DNA of 64,000 nt from Candidatus Villigracilis vicinus (GTDB lineage: Bacteria; Chloroflexota; Anaerolineae; Anaerolineales; Villigracilaceae), in assembly GCA_016721315.1 (NCBI GenBank), contig JADKIL010000010.1:1-64000 (forward strand), read 5' to 3'. How positions within the stretch are numbered: the stretch's first letter is position 1; every line of letters begins with the position of its first letter. Shown here one piece after another: positions 57,965 to 64,000 of this stretch. The translations under genes were made by a program, and so were the position numbers. Below the pieces are notes generated by a model. The model saw only the letters and a program-made list of their open reading frames with translations, ran no database searches and was not told the origin of the DNA.

Positions 57965-58534
57965 ATGGAAAAACGTGCATGGATCCATGTAGTTCCTGAA
58001 ACAGAAGCCGAGGGCGAACTGGCGGACTATTACAAACAGGAATGGGATGATGAGAAAAAAGGTGTCGACAATATCCTGGCTGTGCATTCGCTCAACCCGC
58101 CAACCCTGCGGGCACACGCCGACCTGTATCACACAGTGATGCATGCCAAGAGTCCGCTGAGCAGGTCGGAGCGTGAGATGATCGCGGTGATGGTCAGCGC
58201 CATCAACAAATGCCATTATTGAATTGCGCATCATTCGCGCGGTCTGCTGCGATTTACAAAGAACCTTGAATTGGTGCAAGCCCTGCAGAACGACTACCGC
58301 ACTGCAGAATTGAAACCCCGCCAGCGGGCGATGCTGGCGTATGCCGATAAACTCACCCGCACCCCGTGGGACATGAACGCAGCCGACCTCATGCCTTTGC
58401 GCGAAGCCGGATGGGACGACCGCGCCATTTTGGATATCAATCAGACCACAGCCTACTATGCCTACGTCAACCGCGTGGCAGACGGCTTGGGCGTGGTGCT
58501 GGATGAGTACGCGAACCAACTCCAGGACGGGTAG
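57965..58534 (+). CDS. Predicted selenoprotein: AhpD/carboxymuconolactone-decarboxylase-like peroxidase
   Basis: 189 residues if TGA 58220-58222 is read as selenocysteine (Sec86). The frame is unbroken before and after this one stop, and ends at TAG 58532-58534. The peroxidase-related family has the redox motif CxxCxxxH; here it reads C83-H-Y-Sec86-I-A-H-H (INKCHY, then IAHHSRG). A SECIS-like hairpin follows (58233-58253), with its loop 18 nt after the TGA. The family reduces peroxides or disulphides through the paired residues. GAGG precedes ATG 57965. A TGC-to-TGA sequencing error is possible, but other errors in this window are indels. Confidence 0.87.
58233..58253 (+). promoter_or_regulatory. 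Bacterial SECIS element
   Basis: ATTCGCGC-GGTCT-GCTGCGAT: pairs AT/AT, CGC/GCG, GC/GC with a bulged T on each side and a GGTCT loop at 58241-58245. Loop distance (18 nt from TGA) and loop sequence match the E. coli fdhF SECIS as I remember it. Binds SelB in that system. Confidence 0.8.
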
Positions 58535-58604
58535 CGCCGCGGGATTTCCACCTTGCAGAACGCAGGGCAAGCTCGTACACTTTGGTTAACCAAGGAGAAT
58601 CTTC

Positions 58605-59621
58605 ATGCGCGTCCGCTTCTTTATTTTTAGTTTGGGAATAGCTCTGATACTCGCCGCCTGCAACATGCCGTCGAAACAATCGGAATATGATTTCAACCAG
58701 CTGGCAACCTTCGCAGCTGAAACCATTACAGCCTCGGGGACGCAGGTCTTGCCGCCCGCCGGAACGCCCGCCCTGGGCACCACGACCCCAGACCCTGCAA
58801 CAACCTTCGCGGCAGGCACGCCGCAAGCAGTGAAACCCACCCAAACCGGAACACCCTGCAACCGCGCATCCTTTGAATCCGATGTCACCGTGCCGGACAA
58901 TACCTCGTTCATCGTTGAGAAGCCTTTCACCAAAACCTGGCGGCTCAAGAACGAAGGCACCTGCACATGGACGCCGGGGTATCAACTTGTATTTGATTCG
59001 GGCGAGCGCATGGGCGGACCCGTGACGCAAGCGCTGACCCCCGTGAATGTAGCCCCAGGCGAAAGCCTGGATGTGTCGGTCAATTTGACCGCACCCGCGC
59101 TTGCCGGAACGTATCGCAGCAACTGGAAGATCAAAGACCCCGCAGGCGAGACCTTTGCCCTGGCATCGGGACCGTTCTGGGTGCAGGTAAAGGTAAAGCG
59201 CGGCGGAGTGGTGGTCTGGCAAACCTTTAAACAAGGTGACAGCACGCCCGAAGTCAGCGCCATTCAGTACCTGTTGCGGCAGCATGGGTACACCAACCTC
59301 ATTGTAGATGGGATCTACGGTGCAGAGACCCAAGCCAAGGTGAAAAATCTACAGAAGGAAAACGATATTACAGAAGAAGACGGCATCGTTGGCGCGGAGA
59401 CATGGGAAGTGCTGGTGATACCGGCAGCCCTGGGCGATAAAGGAGATGCCGTGCGCGCCGTGCAATTCCTGTTGAAGACCCAGCAAAGCTACACCCTTGA
59501 AGTGGACGGCATCTTTGGTCCGATCACGGAACAGGCGGTGAAGGATTTTCAAACAAAACAGGGGCTCACCGCAGACGGCGTGGTGGGTCCGTTGACCTGG
59601 CAGAAGTTGATCGGGAAATAA
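58605..59621 (+). CDS. Lipoprotein with NBR1-Ig-like and two peptidoglycan-binding domains
   Basis: 338 residues: signal peptide with lipobox LILAAC (C20), a Thr/Pro linker (about 45-85), an Ig-like domain resembling the one next to BRCA1 (about 90-200; KTWRLKNEGTCTWTPGYQLVF), and two PG_binding_1 repeats (about 205-270 and 272-338; VDGIYGAETQAKVKNLQK; VDGIFGPITEQAVKDFQTKQ). It probably tethers the outer face of the membrane to the peptidoglycan. Confidence 0.9.
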   Translation: MRVRFFIFSLGIALILAACNMPSKQSEYDFNQLATFAAETITASGTQVLPPAGTPALGTTTPDPATTFAAGTPQAVKPTQTGTPCNRASFESDVTVPDNTSFIVEKPFTKTWRLKNEGTCTWTPGYQLVFDSGERMGGPVTQALTPVNVAPGESLDVSVNLTAPALAGTYRSNWKIKDPAGETFALASGPFWVQVKVKRGGVVVWQTFKQGDSTPEVSAIQYLLRQHGYTNLIVDGIYGAETQAKVKNLQKENDITEEDGIVGAETWEVLVIPAALGDKGDAVRAVQFLLKTQQSYTLEVDGIFGPITEQAVKDFQTKQGLTADGVVGPLTWQKLIGK

Positions 59622-59663
59622 CCCGATCCGTTTTGGTAATTTTTGTATACAAATATTTATAGG

Positions 59664-59669
59664 TATAAT
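59664..59669 (+). promoter_or_regulatory. -10 element giving a leaderless transcript
   Basis: TATAAT ends 8 nt before ATG 59678, with no Shine-Dalgarno site and only CCCCGCCC in between. A TTTTGT 17 nt upstream is a weak -35. Confidence 0.55.
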
Positions 59670-59677
59670 CCCCGCCC

Positions 59678-61213
59678 ATGCCAAAACCACAAAAAGTAAC
59701 ACAAGCCTTCCTCGCCGCCCGTAAGGAATTGATCCTTTGGGGAAGCATCAGCGCAGGCATCTACCTTGCCTTTGTGCTCACCTTCCCTTTGATCCCTTAC
59801 ATCTATCACGAAGGCAAAATGCTCGACCTGGAAATGATCCTGCGGAACGGCACCCGTGAACTGGTATGGGTTTACATTCTCGGGCTGGGAGTTCTCTTCT
59901 ACGCTTTCTGGCGCATCATGCAAACCCTGCAGCGCTTTTCAAAGGAATATGCAGAGAAAAGCAACGAGCTGCGCAAATTAACCCTGGGGTTCGCCGCGGC
60001 TTGCGGCTTCATCTTATTGGGGTTGTACCCCATCACCGCGCTGGATGTGGCGGTGTATGTGGTCAATGCGCGCAACTGGGTCTTGTATAACGCCAACCCC
60101 TTGTTCGTGCCGCCGGGCGCCTTCCCGAACGACCCGCTCAGCCAGCTTGCCGGAGAATACGTGGACAAGACCTCGCCGTATGGTCCTGTGTGGGAGGTCC
60201 TGGGGCGCATTCCGGTGCAGCTCGGCATCAGGGATATTGGCGCGGGCATCATCGCCATGAAGGTCATCAGCCTGCTGGCGTTCATGGGTATGGCGTATCT
60301 GATCGGTTGGTACAGCAAACAACAGGACGAAAAATTCGCCGTCAGCCGGGTGACGGCGCTGGCATTCTTTGCGCTCAACCCGCTGGTCCTGCTGGAAGCG
60401 CTGGGGAATGGTCACAACGATATGAGCATGGCAGCCTTCGTGATGCTGGGACTCATCCTCTGGCAGCGCGGCAAGTGGGCATGGGCAGCCCTGGCGTTGA
60501 CCGTGGCATCGCTGATCAAACTTCCGGCGTTGATCTTTTTGCCGCTGTTTGGATTGAATCTGCTGATGGACGCACCCACCTGGAAGGAACGCATCACGCG
60601 CACGCTCGGGCTGGGGGTGATCGTGCTGGGCGTTTTCTTCCTCGCATACCGCCTGATGGGACCCTTCCCCGAAGTGTTCAGCGGCATTGTTCAATCCTTC
60701 GCGCGCCGCAGCTTCTCCCCCGCCTATGCCATTTATGTGATCGTGCGTGAGCTCTCACCGGAGATCAGCAAGCTGATCCTGCCCAACACACGCTATCTCT
60801 TTTTATTGACCTACGCTTTTATCACCATCGCTTTATTACGCCGCAAGTTGACCCTGCTCGAAGCCGGCTTCCTGGCGTATTTTGCAATGATCTATTTAAG
60901 CAATGCCTTTCGCATGTGGTACCCGCTGTGGTTCATCCCTTTTGCGGCATTGAACTTGAACTCGCGTACCTTTTGGCGCACGTTTCTCTTTAGCCTAACC
61001 GTGGAATTTAGCATTCTCAGTTATTACATCCTCTGGCGCTGGTACTGGCGGACATGGGACTGGGGGCTGACGGGTCCGCTTGCACCCTATTGGGATTACT
61101 TCAAGATCATGACGCCCTTCACGGTTTCATGGGTGTTCACACTGCCCTTCCTCGCTGACCTGGTGGGCTGGTGGAAGGATAAAAATAAGTACGCCGAGGA
61201 ACTATGGTTGTAA
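59678..61213 (+). CDS. Polytopic GT-C-like membrane glycosyltransferase
   Basis: 511 residues with about twelve membrane helices. The first loop contains LYPITALDVAVYVVNARNWV, where the Asp may be the catalytic residue of GT-C enzymes. Overall layout resembles DUF2029/MptB-like polyprenyl-phosphate-mannose-dependent transferases. The donor and acceptor cannot be read. Terminator follows. Confidence 0.75.
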   Translation: MPKPQKVTQAFLAARKELILWGSISAGIYLAFVLTFPLIPYIYHEGKMLDLEMILRNGTRELVWVYILGLGVLFYAFWRIMQTLQRFSKEYAEKSNELRKLTLGFAAACGFILLGLYPITALDVAVYVVNARNWVLYNANPLFVPPGAFPNDPLSQLAGEYVDKTSPYGPVWEVLGRIPVQLGIRDIGAGIIAMKVISLLAFMGMAYLIGWYSKQQDEKFAVSRVTALAFFALNPLVLLEALGNGHNDMSMAAFVMLGLILWQRGKWAWAALALTVASLIKLPALIFLPLFGLNLLMDAPTWKERITRTLGLGVIVLGVFFLAYRLMGPFPEVFSGIVQSFARRSFSPAYAIYVIVRELSPEISKLILPNTRYLFLLTYAFITIALLRRKLTLLEAGFLAYFAMIYLSNAFRMWYPLWFIPFAALNLNSRTFWRTFLFSLTVEFSILSYYILWRWYWRTWDWGLTGPLAPYWDYFKIMTPFTVSWVFTLPFLADLVGWWKDKNKYAEELWL

Positions 61214-61227
61214 GTACCCATCCATCA

Positions 61228-61259
61228 AAAAATCCCCGCCAATCTCGGCGGGGATTTTT
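61228..61259. terminator. Bidirectional terminator
   Basis: AAAAATCCCCGCC / GGCGGGGATTTTT stem between convergent genes. Confidence 0.9.
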
Positions 61260-61297
61260 AATATCAAGGCGTATCGCTCAATGAGCGCCTGCCTACC

Positions 61298-62110
61298 TTA
61301 ATGACATAGGTCTACATTGGCAGGGTTGGAGCAATCCACCGAGCAGTTTGGGTCCAGGTGCGGGTCACAGGCAGGCACACCGCCCGAGCCGCCGTTTTCG
61401 TCGGTGGAGTTGCCATCTGCGCTGCCGGGGTCTTTGTAGCCGCAGAAGGCGCCGTCGAAGCTAAAGTCGTTGACCTGAACCTGCGCCACCTGGACTTGCA
61501 CATTGATCGGGAAGCGCACCCCCGCCGGAAGATCGCATGAGAGGACATCAAGGTTGTTGTTGGGCACGCCGCAGTCCACGGTTTGTTGGTTGAGCGCCAC
61601 TTGCAGGTTTTCTCGCGAGTATTCCTGATCTGCATCTGCCCGTTCAAAATTGATGAACCCGGCTTTATAGTCGCAGGCGGTGATCTTGCCGGTCAGGAAA
61701 GGGATACTGGTGACCTGACTTTCTCCCGCACTGAGGGGCGGCGCGGGCGCTTCGGTGGCGGGTTCAGTGGCGGTGGTAGGCAGGGCACAATACTGCTCCT
61801 GCAGCAGGGCTAACTCAAGCTCTACGATCTCGCCTTCCACATAAGTAGTGAAGCTGCCATTTGGCAGGCGCATGGCTTTGATGGACGCAAGGCTGCCATC
61901 GGGGCAGGTGATGCTGCAATCGTAGGTGTAGGCAGAATTATAAAGATTGCTCCAATTGGGGTCGTTTTCAAAGAACTCCAGGCATTCGATGGAGTTGCCA
62001 TCTGCCAGAGATAATGTGACTGGGGTTCCAGGAGTGAGTGAGCAGCGACAAAAGACGGTGACAAAGGCGGAGAGGACCAAGATCAGCTGCGGACGTTTTA
62101 GAAACTTCAT
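61298..62110 (-). CDS. Cys-rich predicted lipoprotein, family member 1
   Basis: About 270 residues: MKFLKRPQLILVLSAFVTVFCRC signal-like start, a first Cys-containing domain (CLEFFENDP, CSITCPDG), a Thr/Pro/Ala linker (TEPATEAPAPPLS) and a second beta-rich domain (CDYKAGFINFERADADQEYS ... VDCGVPNNNLDVLSCDLPAGV). AGGAG precedes ATG 62110. The gene at 62558-63361 is a paralogue with the same layout. Function unknown. Confidence 0.8.
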   Translation of the reverse strand: MKFLKRPQLILVLSAFVTVFCRCSLTPGTPVTLSLADGNSIECLEFFENDPNWSNLYNSAYTYDCSITCPDGSLASIKAMRLPNGSFTTYVEGEIVELELALLQEQYCALPTTATEPATEAPAPPLSAGESQVTSIPFLTGKITACDYKAGFINFERADADQEYSRENLQVALNQQTVDCGVPNNNLDVLSCDLPAGVRFPINVQVQVAQVQVNDFSFDGAFCGYKDPGSADGNSTDENGGSGGVPACDPHLDPNCSVDCSNPANVDLCH

Positions 62111-62177
62111 GCAAGGCTCCTGTAAAATAGATTCCGGCGGGAATCCGAGTTGGATCTGAAAGGCTTTGGTTATAAAG

Positions 62178-62217
62178 AAAAACGTCCGTGAGTTTTTCGC
62201 CCGCGGACGTTTTTTTG
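62178..62217 (-). terminator. Terminator of the YqaE gene
   Basis: AACGTCCG / CGGACGTT stem with T-run on the minus strand, just after the small gene ending at 62242. Confidence 0.75.
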
Positions 62218-62241
62218 TTGCAGTACAGTTTCGGGAATCCT

Positions 62242-62406
62242 TTAGCGCAGGATGACCCACAGGGCGTGAACGACGCCGGGGAGACCGCCGAGGAAGGTGG
62301 CAACGACGTTGATCCAGAAGTCGTTGTCGATCTTGCCGTTCTTCATGTACACGGCAAGCGGGGGGATGAAAAGCGCAACGATGACCTGCAAAACCTTGTT
62401 ATCCAT
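62242..62406 (-). CDS. YqaE/Pmp3-family small membrane protein
   Basis: 54 residues with two helices: VLQVIVALFIPPLAVYMK and FWINVVATFLGGLPGVVHALW, the standard UPF0057/Pmp3 sequence. AAGGAG lies before ATG 62406; the longer reading from 62484 lacks support. Family members influence membrane potential and salt tolerance. Confidence 0.9.
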   Translation of the reverse strand: MDNKVLQVIVALFIPPLAVYMKNGKIDNDFWINVVATFLGGLPGVVHALWVILR

Positions 62407-62510
62407 TTGTATCTCTCCTTGAGTTGGGTATGGGAATCGGACGTGCTGTATCCGATTATACGATAGGAGAAGGCAAAATACCATTCGATACGAGAACCTG
62501 GAGGCGGTTC

Positions 62511-62538
62511 ACCACGGAGCACACAGAGATCACGGAGA
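62511..62538. repeat. Short ACCACGGAG-type repeat
   Basis: ACCACGGAGCACACAGAG followed by ATCACGGAG, a motif of the kind scattered through intergenic DNA of many environmental bacteria. It sits just downstream of the 62558 gene. Confidence 0.4.
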
Positions 62539-62557
62539 AACCCTTTGCAGAAATAAA

Positions 62558-63361
62558 CTAGTCGCTGCTGGGTTCGGTGGCGGCGGGCTCGGTGGAGGCA
62601 GGTTGTTCGAGTTGGGGATCTTCGCTGCCGGGGTTATTGGGCTGCGGAGCGGAGTCGCAGATGGCGCCGCCGTTGAAGTCGAACTCGTTGACCAGTTCTT
62701 CGCCGATGAAGACTTGCACACCCGCGGGCGGTGCATAGGATGGGGGCGGATAGTTGCAGGTAAGCACGCTGGGGTTATTGGCAGCCGGGGCGCAGTTGAC
62801 CGGGTAGCCGTTGAAAGTGACTTTGAAGGTGGCGGGGTCGTAGGCGGGAGCGTTCTCGGCGATGCTGAAGTTGACGTAGCCCGCGGCGTTATCGCAGGTG
62901 GTGAAGTTGCCGGTGAGGTAGGGGTTCAAGGGAGCCGGGTCGGTGGCGGCTTCGGTGGGAGCCGGTTCTTCTGTCGCTTCCTCAGTGGGGGCGGCACGGG
63001 AAGAACTACTGGAGGATGAGGCGCTCCCAGCAGAAACGATAAGGTCTTTTTTACATGCAGCTAAATAATTCCCATTATGGCACGGTCTGCTGCAGGCTTG
63101 AGCAACTACTTCTGCGTAGGTCACATCGGAAAACCCGCTGCCACCATTTGGATCCTCTATCCATTCTTTGCCGCTCGGGCAGCTGACCTCACATTTAATG
63201 CCGCTTGGTTCAAAACCTCCAAGGTATGTAGTGCAACCCGTTAATTCAACACCATCCGATGTGGTTGGAATCGTTTCGACTGGACCAGAACCGCAGCGGC
63301 AGACCAGGGCGAATAAGGCAGTCAGGACAAGGATCAAACGGGGGTGCTTTCGAATATTCAT
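62558..63361 (-). CDS. Cys-rich predicted lipoprotein, family member 2
   Basis: About 267 residues: MNIRKHPRLILVLTALFALVCRC start, Cys-rich first domain (CTTYLGGFEPSGIKCEVSC), Ser/Glu/Pro linker (TEEATEEPAPTEAATDPAP), and a second domain (CDNAAGYVNFSIAENAPAYD ... GVQVFIGEELVNEFDFNGGA) ending in Pro/Glu repeats. AGGAG precedes ATG 63361. Its last 220 bp are nearly identical to the next copy at the right edge. Confidence 0.82.
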   Translation of the reverse strand: MNIRKHPRLILVLTALFALVCRCGSGPVETIPTTSDGVELTGCTTYLGGFEPSGIKCEVSCPSGKEWIEDPNGGSGFSDVTYAEVVAQACSRPCHNGNYLAACKKDLIVSAGSASSSSSSSRAAPTEEATEEPAPTEAATDPAPLNPYLTGNFTTCDNAAGYVNFSIAENAPAYDPATFKVTFNGYPVNCAPAANNPSVLTCNYPPPSYAPPAGVQVFIGEELVNEFDFNGGAICDSAPQPNNPGSEDPQLEQPASTEPAATEPSSD

Positions 63362-63522
63362 TAAATTCTCCTCTAAGGCAGATTGGGCGTGGGAAATATG
63401 GGGGGAGATAAGCAGGTATCCCGCATCTGCAGACACGGGATGCCTGCTTATCTTTCAGAGACTGTTTCTTAAGTAACTCAAGTTGCCACCTTACATATTT
63501 TGGCGTGATGGGTCAAGCTTTT

Positions 63523-63591
63523 TTAACGCAAAGTCGCTAAGACGCTAAGATTTAAGTGCTTTTTCTTTGCGCCCCTGCGCCTTTGCGTTAA
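63523..63591. repeat. Palindromic element with TTAACGCAAAG ends
   Basis: Inverted ends TTAACGCAAAG / CTTTGCGTTAA; inside are AAGTCGCTAAGACGCTAAG and TTTGCGCCCCTGCGC. Confidence 0.65.
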
Positions 63592-63632
63592 TTTTTTTTC
63601 ACCTTCTCTATAGGTAGCAACTTGGGTTAAGT

Positions 63633-63705
63633 ACACGGATTACGCTGATTTCACGGATTCTCACGGAAAAAATCCTTTAAAAATCCGTGTTTGCCCGTGT
63701 AATCT
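63633..63705. repeat. Palindromic element with ACACGGATTAC ends
   Basis: ACACGGATTAC at the left and GTGTAATCT at the right, with inner TTTCACGGATTCTCACGG / AAATCCGTGTTTGCCCGTG halves. Confidence 0.55.
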
Positions 63706-63780
63706 TTCAGCTAATGCACAACGGGATGATTTGTATTTTATTGGTTCTCCTTTGAGAGAGGGATTCATAAAAGCAAGGGG

Positions 63781-64000
63781 CTAGTCGCTGCTGGGTTCGG
63801 TGGCGGCGGGCTCGGTGGAGGCAGGTTGTTCGAGTTGGGGATCTTCGCTGCCAGGGTTATTAGGCTGCGGAGCGGAGTCGCAGATGGCGCCGCCGTTGAA
63901 GTCGAATTCGTTGACCAGTTCTTCGCCGATGAAGACTTGCACGCCAGCAGGCGGAGCATAGGATGGAGGCGGGTAGTTGCAGGTAAGCACGCTGGGATTA
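63781..64000 (-). CDS. Cys-rich predicted lipoprotein, family member 3, partial
   Basis: The C-terminal 72 residues only; the gene runs off the right edge. The sequence (CNYPPPSYAPPAGVQVFIGE ... EQPASTEPAATEPSSD) matches the end of member 2 with only a few base changes, mostly silent. A recent tandem duplication. Confidence 0.85.
   Translation of the reverse strand, partial: NPSVLTCNYPPPSYAPPAGVQVFIGEELVNEFDFNGGAICDSAPQPNNPGSEDPQLEQPASTEPAATEPSSD

Larger units (their letters stand above)
63362..63780. other. Gene-free repeat-rich stretch
   Basis: 419 bp without a supported gene. It holds two inverted-repeat elements (63523-63591 and 63633-63705) and little else. Confidence 0.7.

Overview
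The window looks like a chromosomal stretch from an uncultured member of the Anaerolineae (phylum Chloroflexota). This is inferred from gene content, not from a database search: very GAF-rich sensor kinases, many lipoproteins with Thr/Pro-rich linkers, several TadE/TadG-like proteins with TPSKTPT-type tails, tandem TMEM175 channels and a nuoB-nuoCD-nuoI cluster. No rRNA, tRNA, CRISPR array, transposase or phage gene was seen. Single-base frameshifts are frequent. Most can be repaired by adding one base to a homopolymer (for example A4 to A5), so they look like consensus errors in a long-read assembly rather than gene decay. They are densest in the first 8.3 kb.

Layout. 1-8.3 kb: four tandem, frameshifted membrane/GAF sensor modules. 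8.3-17 kb: ParA-type ATPase, a giant five-GAF hybrid histidine kinase, a threonine-synthase-like enzyme fused to a response-regulator receiver domain, an EamA transporter, and a convergent receiver/degenerate-GGDEF regulator. 17-22.6 kb: YqeC-MocA fusion and a second MocA-like protein (molybdenum hydroxylase maturation), then lipid genes (diacylglycerol-kinase-like, PlsC-like, phosphatidylcholine-synthase-like). 22.7-29.7 kb: ileS behind a T-box leader, a Tat-type metallophosphoesterase, a formiminotransferase with a damaged cyclodeaminase, and a lipoprotein. 29.7-40.5 kb: two TMEM175 channels, an NHL-repeat membrane protein, an RRM protein, a luciferase-like oxidoreductase, an S1 protein, prfB with its programmed frameshift, ftsY, thioredoxin, two lipoproteins and murA. 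40.6-48.8 kb: a prepilin peptidase and six TadE/TadG-like proteins. 48.8-51.1 kb: glmS behind a glmS ribozyme. 51.2-58.5 kb: dCMP deaminase, a regulator, an IscX-like protein coupled to nuoB-nuoCD-nuoI, an Mrp ATPase and a predicted selenoprotein. 58.6-64 kb: a peptidoglycan-binding lipoprotein, a polytopic GT-C-like protein, a YqaE peptide and a duplicated lipoprotein family cut by the right edge.

The strongest special signal is the AhpD/carboxymuconolactone-decarboxylase-like gene at 57965-58534. Its only internal stop is a TGA exactly where the second Cys of the CxxC-x3-H redox motif belongs. Eighteen nucleotides after it comes the GGTCT loop of a SECIS-like hairpin, the same spacing and loop as I recall for E. 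coli fdhF. Others worth attention are the threonine-synthase-receiver fusion next to the kinase, the glmS ribozyme with extra hairpins, the Ile T-box followed by a palindromic repeat, MurA with Asp in place of the fosfomycin-target Cys, and the TadE/TadG cluster with long TP tails.
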